Assembly (NCBI GenBank): GCA_021186555.1
Contig: JAJKFL010000006.1
Location: 6,592,215-6,656,214 of the forward strand
Length of the DNA stretch: 64,000 nt
Source: Reticulitermes speratus
Lineage: Eukaryota > Arthropoda > Insecta > Blattodea > Rhinotermitidae
Direction of reading: 5' to 3'
How positions within the stretch are numbered: the first letter of the stretch is position 1; every line of letters begins with the position of its first letter. A program made the position numbers and the translations under genes. This document shows positions 23,040 to 33,809 of this stretch, in pieces. The notes below the pieces were generated by a model. It did no database searches, was not told the origin of the DNA, and worked only from the letters and a program-made list of their open reading frames with translations.

Positions 23040-23060
23040 TGGTTAATAAGTGTAGCATTA

Positions 23061-23322
23061 GCCGATCCCAGTGGCCGTGCGGTCTAAGGCGTGGGTCTTC
23101 GGCCGCTCGCTTACTGGGATTGTGGGTTCGAATCCCACCGGGGGCATGGATGTCTGTCTGTTGTGAGTGTTGTGTGTTGTCAGGTAGAGGTCTCTGCGAC
23201 GTGCTGATCACTCGTCCAGAGGAGTCCTACCGACTGTGATGTGTCTCAGATGTGTGTGACCATGAAACCTCGACGAAACGAGGAGGCCCAGGCCCATATA
23301 GGGCTATCGAGCCATACAAAAA
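23061..23322 (+). mobile_element. SINE C, full length
   Basis: Complete head and body with an A-rich tail broken by one G. It starts 9 bp after the TSD of the neighbouring SINE A. No clear TSD of its own. The following 23323-23652 holds nothing recognisable. Confidence 0.93.
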
Positions 23323-23652
23323 AAGAAAAAAGTGTTGCTACAACCAGGAAATCGAGAATGTGCTGTCTTGCTGCTTGGAACGAATCACATGCCTTCTGCA
23401 GTGTCAGATGTGTATGAAATCTCGTGTATAATGTTTATGATGGTGTGTAACAAGGTAGTAGAAATATAGGCCTACTGTTTGCTCTTAACGGATGCCGCCA
23501 CTTTGCGTCAGTGAGTGGAAGCAAGGATCGTCACTGAAGTGAATCATTGAGCGACTGCGATGGACTTCGCTCGTAATAAACGTCACATTAGTCGCACTTG
23601 ATATTGTACTGGCTAGAAGTGGTGGCTGTGCACACCAAACGTGTGACGTAAT

Positions 23653-23952
23653 TGAAGGAGCCGGAATGTCGTAGTTGGTATAGCGACTACCTACGGGCTC
23701 GGCGGTCAGGGATTCGAATCCCGGCAGGGAGTAAGAGATTTATCTCTTCCCAAAACGTCCAGACCGGCTCTGGGGCCCACGTAGCCTCCTGTACAACGGA
23801 TACCGCGTTTTTTCGCGCTGGTAAAGCGGCCGGGGCGTGAAACTGACCACTCACTTCCATCTAGTGTCGAGCGTAGGAATTGCTGCTGTTATAGCTCAGC
23901 TCCCCCTATATGCCTTCCTGGCCTGGACAGGGACGACTTTACCTTTGTGTAA
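23653..23952 (+). mobile_element. SINE A, diverged subfamily
   Basis: Head GCCGGAATGTCGTAGTTGG, B box GGGATTCGAATCCC, centre CCAGACCGGCTCTGGGGCCC and tail GACTTTACCTTTGTG. It differs from the young copies throughout the body. Its tail was the target of the SINE B that follows. Confidence 0.88.
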
Positions 23953-24251
23953 AGCAAGGTAAAGCAATCCCATTACAGGCCTGAGGGTTCCAGGAGGTCG
24001 AGGCTCCTAGATTTCTAGACAATCGGCATATGAAGATGGTAAGGTTGTCTGCCCTACGCACCGGCCGCCTTTACCCCCCAGGAAATACTCCTGGTACTCA
24101 TTTCTGTTAGAGGCTGAGTCGACACCAGGGCCATAGTGCGACCGGAAGGATTATGTCAATGAAAAATTCCAATGACACCATCGGGAATCGAACCCGCGAC
24201 CTTCCGGCTTGTAGAGCAGTGCCTCAACCAACTGCACCACCGTGTGCCCCA
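23953..24251 (-). mobile_element. SINE B inserted in the tail of a SINE A
   Basis: Minus strand: head CACGGTGGTGCAGTTGG, B box GGGTTCGATTCCC, full centre and 3' end GGGATTGCTTTACC. TSD TACCTTTGTGTAA at 23940-23952 and 24252-24264, 13 bp perfect. Confidence 0.94.
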
Positions 24252-24368
24252 TACCTTTGTGTAACTTGAGTGATATCGGTTTGTGCCGCAGTCTTGTTGT
24301 AATAGAGGACTACATTAAAGTGACGATACAAGCTTTTTTTTCATCGCAGCGTAAAGGTTTTTTTTTGT

Positions 24369-24660
24369 GGCCGGTATGGCGTAGTCGGTATAGCGACTCC
24401 TTACGGCCTGGGTGGTCCGGGGATCGAATCCCGGTGGGGGTGAGATCTTTTGCACCCGTCCAGACCGGCCCTGGCGCCCACCCAGCCTCCTGTACAATGG
24501 GTAGCGGGTCTCTTTCCCGGGGGTAAAGCTGCCGGGGCGTGGCGTTGACCACCCACCCCCATCTAGCGCCGAGGTTAAAGAAAGAGTAGAGCTATAACTC
24601 TACTCCCCTTCTGGGCCTTCATGGCCTGTTTCAGGGTGAAATTTACCTTTAGCTTTTTCC
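24369..24660 (+). mobile_element. SINE A, full length with TSD
   Basis: Head GGCCGGTATGGCGTAGTCGG, B box GGGGATCGAATCCC, centre, and tail TTTACCTTTAG. TSD TAAAGGTTTTT at 24352-24362 and 24661-24671. Confidence 0.93.
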
Positions 24661-24671
24661 TAAAGGTTTTT

Positions 24672-25121
24672 CGCGTGGGAAGATGGGAGTGTTCGGACGA
24701 ATGTTGTTTGAAATGAAAGGTCGGAAGTGACACTTGTTATCACGAAACACGTCTTGAAGGGAGGGGGGAAGAGTGTTTATTCTCGCCTTCAGATTTTCTT
24801 CGCAACGTTTTTTAATCTCTGTTCTAAATATTCCAGGCCGTACGCTCTGTATGCACACAGGAACATATATACACATCCTCGTGTAAGGTGGTCGGTCGAA
24901 TTGTGTGATGTAAGCGAAAGTTGAAATGGTTTGACGGTTTTTCGTAAAATGCTCTAGTATCAAACTTCATGAAAATCCTTTCAACGATTCTCATATTCTT
25001 ACATGCGTACACACAGACATAACAAACAGAGCGAATTTAATAGGCTGTCTGCAGGAATGTGATTTCACGTTAAAAAGGGTACGCTGTCAGGTGATACCAT
25101 GAGCCTTTGTTTAGTTTGAAC
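24672..25121. other. Unassigned; faint R1-like segment near 24940-24990
   Basis: On the minus strand near 24960-24985 AAGGATTTTCATGAAGTTTG resembles the R1 block ACGGATTTTCATGAAATTTG. Too short to call a copy. Nothing else seen. Confidence 0.35.
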
Positions 25122-25136
25122 CATGTTAGTAGAGTA

Positions 25137-25440
25137 AAAAGTAAAGCAATCCCATTACATGCCTAGACAGGCCCTTAGGGCTCCAGGAGGTTGAGGCTCC
25201 CAGATTTATAGACAATCGGCACATGAAGGTGGTAAGGTTGTCAACCCTACGCACCGGCCGCCTTTACCCCCCAGGAAATATTCCTGGTACTCATTTCTGT
25301 TAGAGGCTGAGTCGACCCCAGGGCCATAGTGCGACCGAAACGATTATGTCAAGGAATTAATTCCAGTGACACCATCGGGAATCGAACCCGCGACGTTCCG
25401 GTTTGTAGCGTAGTGCCTCAACCAACTACGCCACCGCGCG
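25137..25440 (-). mobile_element. SINE B, full length with TSD
   Basis: Minus strand: head GCGCGCGGTGGCGTAGTTGG, B box GGGTTCGATTCCC, centre and 3' end GGGATTGCTTTAC. Perfect 15-bp TSD CATGTTAGTAGAGTA at 25122-25136 and 25441-25455. Confidence 0.96.
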
Positions 25441-25455
25441 CATGTTAGTAGAGTA

Positions 25456-26500
25456 GTCTTTGTAAATGTGGAAGGTTCCCTATGCCAAATGGTGCAGTCT
25501 GCCCCGGTTATTGTGAGTTTGGAACAAATTGTCTTATTCACCAAATTGTCCCCTTATAAAGCAGCCCACCAGAAGGAAAAGCCGGGAATTTCCACAGCGA
25601 GTACTATTATTGCCTTGTATTGATTGTATGCCTGCATCTTTTCCTCCATCTTCGTTTTTATTATCTTTTTTTTAAAGCTGGTATATTCAGCCCATTTGTG
25701 GCGTACTCGTATTCTGTTTCATAGTCGAAAGAACACGCGTGGGATCCTTTATCATAACTTCACTACAGACTGTACTGCGCTGCGCGTATGGTGAATTGTA
25801 TTTTTCTATATTACGACTCTTCCGTGTGAACAGTTGTGTGAAATGTACCTGAAACATTATTCGCTCCGGTAAGTGTGCTCAATTAATTCTATAATGCGCT
25901 TTTTGGATAAATTAGTTTAGTTATTACAGGTACTTTATTATGCGCATGGAATAAACAAAGTGTTTTTAGAATGAAGGACCCTGGGCGTGTTATCCGAGGA
26001 GCTGTACGTAGAGGTATAGCAATGTCTGAATTCGTCCATCCTCTCCATCTGAAGGCGGAAATTGGGCTTATTTAAAAAATTGTGGTTTTAGATACGTAAA
26101 AGGAGTTAATTAAAATCAGATTTATTTGTTGAGTTTCAGATATACATTTCTTTGGATGTGACTGTTAGCATCAGGTTTTTGCCAGTGAACTTCTTCACTG
26201 TATTTGTTACTAATGATTAACGTTGTATCGTGTGCTGTTCTGTTTTGAGAGGTTCTAGTATCTGAGTTATTCTGTACACTAAAATATCCATATTTATAAT
26301 ACTTTCTCCCTCACGCGCCCTAAACCTTACACCGCCTTTTCCACGTGGTTTTCACACTTGCATTTATTTTTTATAGAAATTTGCCTAAATTTTTCAGTTC
26401 TATAAACTGGGCTTTGACGATGATGCATGAATCAGACGTAATCAGACATAATCAGACATAATCTTCTTTATTTCGAACTTCGTCCATCGTATAATTTTTT
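25456..26500. other. No recognisable feature
   Basis: About 1 kb of AT-rich sequence. Three short AATCAGACATAATC-type units lie near 26432-26463. Confidence 0.5.
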
Positions 26501-26504
26501 TAAT

Positions 26505-26560
26505 GAAGCACTACGTCTCGGAAGCCGGCTCTGCTTCCTTCTTCAGGCAAGGAAAGCACC
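26505..26560 (-). ncRNA. Degenerate hammerhead-like motif
   Basis: Minus strand: CTGAAGA, one extra A, GGAAGC, a short loop, GCTTCC, then GAG where GAA is expected, ACGT, A, GTG. Stem II pairs perfectly. The A14 position is changed, so activity is unlikely. Confidence 0.4.
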
Positions 26561-26699
26561 TAATGTGTTGGACCTCTTAGAGGGATTCTCAGTCACTGGG
26601 CTCCATAGTCAGACTATTCATAGCCTCGTGGCACACTTGGCAAAAGCTTGCGATGCTTGTCCTTGAGCTTAATAGGAACCACGCCGTGAGACATATGAG

Positions 26700-26890
26700 G
26701 AATGGGGGTATAACTCCAGGCATTCTTAACCTCCTCACTAGATGTAGGTGAGTGGTTAGCTTTACGCTGTAACCGCTTTAACCTCGATTATAGAATTTCG
26801 GCGCCCATTGGGTAAGAGTCTGGGTGGGCCCCAGAGTTGGTCTGGTACGTTTTGAGGGAGGAAAAAAGTCCGTGTCTTTGCCAGGAGTCA
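26700..26890 (-). mobile_element. SINE A relic
   Basis: On the plus strand the reversed body blocks GGTATAACTCCAGGCATTC, GATGTAGGTGAGTGG and GGGTGGGCCCCAGAGTTGG can be read. The head is lost in CCAGGAGTCAAATG. Confidence 0.5.
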
Positions 26891-27773
26891 AATGCAGATA
26901 TTCCGGTCACTAGTTAGCGCTGTGCTGTGTTGCGGTTTTAGTTACGAGACAGGAGGAAGAATATTCGGAGTAGCGTGTTCGGGAACAGCGCCCGAATTTA
27001 TCGAAGTCACTAACCTTTGTATGAACGTAATGCTAATTTTGTGCTGTCGTTTCCATACAAGCCCATTTGAACTTTGCCATTTGCGAACAGGGTAGTGCAA
27101 CTTGGTGGGGGGGGGGGGGGGTCGATAAACGGGCAGGGGGCAGGGAATATCTTAAGTCGTTGAGCGATTATGAACTTCTCAAGAAGAGGGCCCTGCTCCA
27201 AGAGACCAGTGGACCTTGCATGCCATTTCCACGTGTCGTCCATTCGCGGCAGGTGGCACCAGGTTGTAACACTATATCGTCTCTGGGCACACCAGTTGGC
27301 AGACGACTTGCTTTCTGCATCCTTCTGAAGCCAGTGTTTACGCCAATTACATCATAGAATAATGGTTTAGCACATGACGCAGTTTTACATGCGTTCTGCT
27401 GTTTTACCGCAGGTACCAGTCTGCCTGGTTGCCTGTCTTTGTGCTTGTATCCTCATCCTTCTGCATTTAGTTGTTTCGTATTTATTCTCTTTCCGCAATA
27501 TGCGGGGAATTTCTTGGCTGGCCAAGGAATCGGGTAATGTTCGTGGCTAGTGTTCTTTTACTTGTGCTTAAGGAAAAATAAAGAAAATAGACAGGCTTTG
27601 GTGGTCGCATTCATGTTAACGTATTTCGGACAGTAAATTATTCTGTCTCCATTATGGGGCCGTGATTGCTATGTCTAGGCCCGGTAAATGCGAGGGATTT
27701 CTATTTCGGCACACTAGCGGATGTTACGAACTTGTGATGTCTCTCGCCTTACAGTAAAATTCGTCTTTGGCGT
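26891..27773. other. Unassigned; possible LINE 3' scrap at 27495-27530
   Basis: A G run at 27108-27121. GCGGGGAATTTCTTGGCTGG near 27503 resembles the 3' UTR of the LINE family at 1173-1300, but the match is short. No gene seen. Confidence 0.4.
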
Positions 27774-28455
27774 ACGGTCCTTACAGTTTAACCAGTACCT
27801 CCTTCACAATGATAGCCCTTACGGATCTGCCTTCTGCTTTCTTCCTCCATCTCTTGACATACGGTCCTTACAGTATAACCAGTACCTCCTTCACAATGAT
27901 AGCCCTTACGGATCTGCCTTCTGCTTTCTTCCTCCATCTCTTGACATACGGTCCTTACAGTTTAACCAGTACCTCCTTCACAACGATAGCCCTTACGGAT
28001 CTGCCTTCTGCTTTCTTCCTCCATCTCTTGACATACGGTCCTTACAGTTTAACCAGTACCTCCTTCACAATGATAGCCCTTACGGATCTACCTTCTGCTT
28101 TCTTCCTCCATCTCTTGACATACGGTCCTTACAGTTTAACCAGTACCTCCTTCACAACGATAGCCCTTACGGATCTACCTTCTGCTGTCTTCCTCCATCT
28201 CTTGACATACGGTCCTTACAGTATAACCAGTACCTCCTTCACAACGATAGCACATACAGATCTGCCTTCTGCTTTCTTCCTCCATCTCTTGACATACGGT
28301 CCTTACAGTTTAACCAGTACCTCCTTCACAATGATAGCCCTTACGGATCTACCTTCTGCTGTCTTCCTCCATCTCTTGACATACGGTCCTTACAGTATAA
28401 CCAGTACCTCCTTCACAACGATAGCCCTTACGGATCTACCTTCTGCTTTCTTCCT
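27774..28455. repeat. 87-bp minisatellite, about 8 copies, derived from a LINE 3' end
   Basis: Unit of 87 bp starting ACGGTCCTTACAGT and containing CCAGTACCTCCTTCACAA and CTTTCTTCCTCCATCTC. Reversed, each unit encodes RKKAEGRSVRAI-type residues followed by VKEVLV and a stop, which is the C-terminus plus 3' UTR of the LINE that continues at 28440. Two plus-strand frames (27721-28500, 27767-28597) are open because 87 is a multiple of three; I do not call them genes. Confidence 0.93.
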
Positions 28456-28935
28456 CAGGTTCTTGACACCCATCGATTTCAGATCATTCTCAACACATAA
28501 CCACCTTAATTTTGGTCTTCCTGCTTTTCTTCTTCCATCTGGTCTACCCAGAAATACTATCTTCACGGTCCTATCATCAGACATTCTTACCACATGACCA
28601 GCCCATTCTAGTCTTCTTACTTCTATTGTCGTTACAATATTTGGTTGTCTATACATAACCTGCAGTTCATCATTATTTAGGATTCTCCAGCCATTTTGAT
28701 GTTTTATTGGGCCATATTTCTTTCTTAGTATTTTCCACTCCCATGTTTTAAGGGATGATTTCATTTGCTCTGTCATTGCCCATGTTTCACAACTTCGCAT
28801 TGCCTTTTCTTGTCCCTGATTTTGTGCACATCGGTATGTCGTCGTAGTGGTCTGGTCACCTTGCCACAAAATGGAGACGGCCGGATTTTCTGACTCGTAG
28901 GCGGACCTGTACAGCACATCGTATTCTGAAGTCAT
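28440..28935 (-). mobile_element. LINE 3' end (RT C-terminal region), fragment
   Basis: The minus-strand frame of about 180 codons contains WEWKILRKKYGPIKHQNGWR, a MYRQPNIVTTIEVRRLEWAG-like block, GHVVRMSDDRTVKI, FLGRPDGRRKAGRPKLRW and GVKNLRKKAEGRSV. This is the post-polymerase tail of an arthropod non-LTR element. It is 5' truncated and open for its whole length, so fairly young. Its end merges into the 87-bp array. Confidence 0.88.
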
Positions 28936-29074
28936 CGGAGGAAGTTAGCATTGTGTTAATATCGTAGTGTTAGACCGGATGTCTCTTTTCGTTTACAACA
29001 TATTCTGATTTTCTGTCCCCCACCCCCCCCCCCCCCCCCCCACCCGTGATTTTCTACACTATCCTGACTTAGGT

Positions 29075-29340
29075 CTTTTTATTTTCCAATGGCTCGACAG
29101 CCCCTAGTTGGCCTATGCCTCCTCATCGTCAAGGCTTCGCGATCACACTCAGACACGCCACGCTCGGTAGGGACTCCCCTGGACGAGTGATCAGCCCGTC
29201 GCAGAGACCTCTACCTGACATCACACATCACTCACAAGAGACAGACATCCATGCCCCCGGCGGGATTCGAACCCACAATCCCAGCAAGCGAGCGGCCGCA
29301 GACCCACGCCTTAGACCGCGTGGCCACTGGGATCGGCTGT
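29075..29340 (-). mobile_element. SINE C, full length with TSD
   Basis: Minus strand: head GCCGATCCCAGTGGCCACG, B box GGGTTCGAATCCC, body and short tail. Perfect TSD TGACTTAGGT at 29065-29074 and 29341-29350. A C run lies upstream at 29023-29041. Confidence 0.95.
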
Positions 29341-29350
29341 TGACTTAGGT

Positions 29351-30038
29351 AGTTGTTAATAGTCGTGTTATGATCTGACTACAGTTATCGTGCAAATAAA
29401 TCACTGTAGGCTGAACTTCCAAAAACTGTTCTGTCGGTGCGATTAAACGTAGACTGACAACATGGCATTATTCATTAGAGGTTAAATCCCCGTCTTATGC
29501 GTCGAAGCAGAGGTATTTATATTCATTATAACTTTGTAACACTGAAAGGGAACTTTAACCCTTAATATCCTAAAGTCAGTTTGGAGTTTTGCCTACGTTG
29601 TATGATCGATGAAGGATTTTGGGAAGCTGTTTCTGCGAAAAGCATTATACAAATCAGCGACACCGGTCTCGCACGCCTATCTTCTCTGAGCTGAATGAAA
29701 GAAATACTGTGGGCGTCACCTTTAGTTACATAACTCTTTTTAAAAGAGGTTCAGTAAAGGATACATGGCCTCAGCAGGTTCCAGGACAAGGACTAACGCA
29801 TTCTTGGTGTTCCTTCTTGTTTGGTGAACGCCATATTGAAATGTGTGGCCTAAGTAGATGAAGTCAGTCTTGTGAAGATTAATGCGTGTGCAGGTTGACT
29901 CCATGACAGTTTATATATTGGCCCTTTTACATGCCTTGACGAGTGTCACTCGTCTCTTCCGAGGACGATAGGTCGTGGCACTTGTAAAGTAAGGACCAGC
30001 CACCTGCATAATTCGGTTCTGCGTATGCCATCTGCGTA

Positions 30039-30074
<36 letters not shown>

Positions 30075-30267
30075 AGACACATTCTGTCTCCGTCCTTCGG
30101 TCGTGGTCTAGGCGAGCCCTTAGCGCTTTCCTTGTTGTATCGTTCAGAATCTTAATATAGGGCACAGTGTGGAGGTCAGAGCTCGATTTCTTCCTCTGAC
30201 CTCCCTTTCTGACGTGGAAGAACTGTGTGTGCTTTATGGACATTGTCGTTCATTATGCAACTCGCAA
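29351..30267. other. No gene; (AC)n at 30039-30072
   Basis: About 900 bp. The AC microsatellite is the only structured element. Confidence 0.5.
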
Positions 30268-30530
30268 TGAAGGAATGTGGGGGGAGTGAAGGTATAGCTC
30301 CACCCATTCTTAATCTCGGCTGTAGGTGGAGGTGAGTGGTGAACTTCACGCCCCGTCCGCTTTTACATCGGGGAGAGTACCCCCGATACCCTTTCGATTC
30401 GAGGCTGGATGGGCTTCAGATCCGATCCGAACTGTTCGGGGAAGAGGAAGATCTCTTGCCCCTGCCGGGAATTGAACCACGATCCCTCGGTCGACCATCC
30501 CGTTACCTACGGACTGTACCCAAAGCTGTG
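30268..30530 (-). mobile_element. SINE A relic, old subfamily
   Basis: Reversed body blocks AGGTATAGCTCCACCCATTC, GGTGGAGGTGAGTGG, CACGCCCCGTCCGCTTTTAC and the B-box region GCCGGGAATTGAACCACGA are in the right order. The head is decayed. Confidence 0.65.
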
Positions 30531-31010
30531 CCCTTGACTTGCAGTGTTCCCGAACATTTTGTGATTGACGGACCCGTAGAACAGCACAGGCTGTCAGTGA
30601 AGCTCTGCCCTACCTGTCTAACATTGTAATTCGAGTCTGTACATAAATTAAGCTGCTTTTAACACGTCGGAAGATTCAGCTGACTCACGTGTTGGACATT
30701 GGCCATCCTGTCGTGTTGGTTAAATAGCAGCAGCGTTTCCGTACCTGGTTCCGTCCCCGTCATCGGGTAAAAACAGACATACTCGTCTTGATCTGTTAGA
30801 CCAGGGATGGTGATGCTTTCTGAGACGAAGTGTCATAAATGGTACAAATGTGTAAGGAATGCCTCTTAACGATGTCAGAAATTTTATGTCGTAATTAGGA
30901 TTTGTAAATTTTACAGATGTGAACTGATCTAGAAAAATCATTTCATGCCAGTAATATATCATACGTAGCAACATATATTACCAGTGAAGGAAATGGTGCA
31001 TGGAGATCAA
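30531..31010. other. No recognisable feature
   Basis: About 480 bp without a recognisable element. Confidence 0.5.
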
Positions 31011-31640
31011 CGTTTAGTGATGAACTTTATAAACTACACAGTGAACTTGAAGTAATGAGGGTTATCAAAGCAGGAAGGCTAAGATTTTTTTTTTATGAAG
31101 GGCCCCCGCACCACAGCCTTAAGGCTTTTTGTGCAACCCCAATGAAGATGATAGATGGATGAGCAGTTTTTATTACCAATTTTTACAATTAATGGAGCAC
31201 CAGTGGAATGAAATCGACAGGGGAAAACCGACAACTCGGAGAAAAACCTGTCCCAGTGCCACTTTGTCTACCACAAATCTCACATGGACTTGACCTGGGA
31301 TCGAACCCGGGCCTCCGTGGTCAGAGGCCGGCGACTAACCGCCTGAGCCATGGCACGGCCTCAAGGCTAAGATGGTTAGGATACCTCTGTAGAATGCAGG
31401 ATCAAGGCGACCTTTCTATAAAGCTAACGATCCATAAACCAGAGGGCACTAGGCGAGTAGGCAGACCTGCAGATGGGTGGCTGGATTCGGTGGAAGAAGA
31501 TGTGAAGGTAATGGCCGTTGGATATTGGAGGCGAAAGTCGCAGGGTAGGGACTAATGCAGGGAAATGGTAAGGGTTCATGATACAGACACAGACGAAGAC
31601 AAGTAGGAGAGGCAATAGGTTGCAAAGTGCAACAACAGCA
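31011..31640 (+). mobile_element. LINE 3' end split by a SINE D
   Basis: Before the SINE: DELYKLHSELEVMRVIKAGR in the plus strand. After it: RWLGYLCRMQDQGDLSIKLT, then HKPEGTRRVGRPADGWLDSV and a VEEDVKVMAVGYWRRKSQGR block. This is a different LINE subfamily from the NLRVP-ending one. The frame is continuous on the two sides of the insertion, so the LINE copy was nearly intact here when the SINE landed. Confidence 0.85.
31086..31362 (-). mobile_element. SINE D inside a LINE fragment, with TSD
   Basis: Minus strand: head GCCGTGCCATGGCTCAGGCG, B box GGGTTCGATCCCAGG, body with GTGGTAGACAAAGTGGCACT and GAAATTG..CCACTGGTGCTCC-like order, and an A-rich end. Perfect TSD AAGGCTAAGAT at 31075-31085 and 31363-31373. 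Confidence 0.95.
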
Positions 31641-31674
31641 TATCGCTTTGCAGCTCTTCACTTGTAGTGACTCA

Positions 31675-32295
31675 TCACATACTCTTACGTGCCACCGTGG
31701 GCACGCATGCCAAGGTTTGTCATCCTTGTGTTACAAAGAGCGGATCTCTAGTTCAGCCTAGTAAGCTTATATTCTCATCTGATGACGGAGACGACCAGTG
31801 GCCGGAACTTCGCCTTCTTGCAACCAGACCGACGCGATGCACAATGTCCACTTGTCAGTTTTAACGCACACCTTCTCGCAGGCGAAAAGACTTATCCAAC
31901 TTCTAAATATTTTTTTATTGGCGATAGTAACATGAGAGCCTGTATGAGGAGTCTCTGTCACCCGCACCGAACATTTGCTGTTGAAATTTATGCACCAGAG
32001 CTTCTAATGTAATTTAAGTTTTCAGACGTATCTGTCTTCTGAGGATCTGTTGTTTGTGACAGGGCTCTGCGTTTGAAGTAGTGAGGGGTGCAACGACCGA
32101 CCCCAACTCCGTGTGTCATTCCTCACCACGTGGCCGATCCTACCATTAAACACCGCAAAGTCGAGAATGCATAGAAGATCGATACAGACCGTTCGGTTGC
32201 TCAAAGCTGCTATTTGTAAAATACTGGTGATGAATTTTGTACCTCGTGCTCTGCAGTATTCGTGGAATGGCGGAAGTTAAGCCTTATTTTTCGTG
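31675..32295. other. No recognisable feature
   Basis: About 620 bp, no supported element. Confidence 0.5.
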
Positions 32296-32303
32296 ATTTA
32301 AGG

Positions 32304-32485
32304 GATATTACGCAGCGTCGAGTGGCAATTCTTTACCGACGTTTCGGTACAACGCATCGGTTCCATCTTCAAGGGTCAAGAAGTGCAAGAATCTTTTCAT
32401 GGACTTCTTGACCCTTGAAGATGGGACCGATACTTTTGTACCGAAACGTCGGTAAAGAATTACCACTCGACGCTGCGTAATATCC
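32304..32485. mobile_element. Foldback with hammerhead-like type 2 motifs
   Basis: Arms of about 75-80 bp, from GGGATATTACGCAGCGTCGA to its inverse ending at 32485, around a loop of roughly 25-30 bp. The plus-strand motif in the right arm has CTTGAAGA, an extra T, a stem II region ending GTACC, GAA, ACGT, C, GGT. The core carries an inserted T (CTTGAAGA for CTGAAGA). Stem I would be ACC/GGT. Confidence 0.7.
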
Positions 32486-32564
32486 CCGAAGAGCGCAGAT
32501 CTCATCAAGCCTTATTTTGTAACACACAAAGATAAAGTCAGTATCACGCCTTGTAGGCATATAT

Positions 32565-32775
32565 GAGTGTGGAGGTATAGCTGCACACATTCTAAACCTC
32601 GATGCTAGTTGGAGGTGAGCGTTCAGCTTCACGCCTCGGCCGCTTCATCCCTGTGGAAAGGGCTCACAGTTTAGCAGGTTAGGTGGGCCACAGAGCAGGC
32701 CCGAACGTCCGTCTGACGCTTTTGGTCTTCCAGCCCGCCGCCTAATCGGCATACTGAGCCATTTCGGCTTGTACC
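32565..32775 (-). mobile_element. SINE A relic, old subfamily
   Basis: Reversed blocks GGAGGTATAGCTGCACACAT, GGAGGTGAGCGTTCAGC, CACGCCTCGGCCGCTTCATC, and a head ending GCCGAAATGGCTCAGTATGC on the minus strand. Confidence 0.65.
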
Positions 32776-32855
32776 CACACCATAGTTTCATTTGGAACTG
32801 AGAGTAAACTTGGCATATTCTTTTTCTTAAAGTAGCAGGCTAGAAAGGAGAATAA

Positions 32856-33100
32856 AATGGTAAAGTTCACCGTTAAATAGGCCATGAAGGCCCAGAGGGG
32901 GAGTAGAGGTATAGCTCTACTCTTTCTTTAACCTCGGCGCTAGATGGGGGTGGGTGGTCAACTCCACGCCCCGGCCGCTTTACCCCCGGGAATGTCCCGG
33001 TACCCATTGTACAGGAGGCTGGGTAGGCCCCAGGGACGGTCTGGACGGGTGCTGAAAATCTCGCCCCCACCGGGATTCGATCCCCGGACCGTCCAGCCCG
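32856..33100 (-). mobile_element. SINE A, slightly 5' truncated, with TSD
   Basis: Minus strand starts inside the head at CGGGCTGGACGGTCC, with B box GGGGATCGAATCCC, full body and TTTACC tail. Perfect 15-bp TSD TAGAAAGGAGAATAA at 32841-32855 and 33101-33115. Confidence 0.95.
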
Positions 33101-33115
33101 TAGAAAGGAGAATAA

Positions 33116-33805
33116 TAATAAGAAAATTAGATATAAAGGGGATCAGAAGGAGAGAGAAAGACAGTTATGATTATTCTGTGGCATTACTTGGTTTCTGAGT
33201 GTGTCGATCGCCTAGTATTCAGAAGAGACGCCCGACCTTTAACTGGATGTCCTGTCCTCCAGTCTTCTGACAGAGAGATAGCGTTTCTGTCAGCTCCAAC
33301 TCAGGACGAAAACGTATCCTAGACTTTGCTTTTTTGGGACAGCAGACGATGGGAAATGTCCAGTCACCGGTGAATCCTCAAGAGTACTCCGTGCCATCGC
33401 CACAACTCTTCAGAAGAAGTACCGGCGAGATTTGAGGTTATGACTGCTCTGATTATGGTACTCGTCTACCCTGTAGATGGAAGGAGTACGTTCCTTTGGG
33501 ACGGTGGTAAATATGTGCCAGACTACACGGCGTCACGTGCCACTGGACGGCAATCTCCAAGGATAAGACGGCCTTATTCTTCAGTCTGTGCAGTGCCTGT
33601 CGGGGGGTCTCGAAATTGCCCGCGCGTCTGGCTGCACACGCTGCTAGCTGATTAACATAACGAGCACCTCGACTCTGGCGACTGTAATGCCGGTCGGATA
33701 AGCAGCGGCATCAAGAATTTGTATGAATGGCATTAATCATGGTGCGACCGTGCCCCGCTGAATGGTATCCCACAGCGCAGTCCGACTAAATGTTTGTTGC
33801 GAGAG
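33116..33805. other. No recognisable feature
   Basis: About 690 bp, only short open frames. Confidence 0.5.
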
Positions 33806-33809
33806 TCGC

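Noticed and set aside
27721-28597. Frames of 259 and 276 codons
   Set aside because: Phases of the 87-bp array, antisense to the LINE end it came from.
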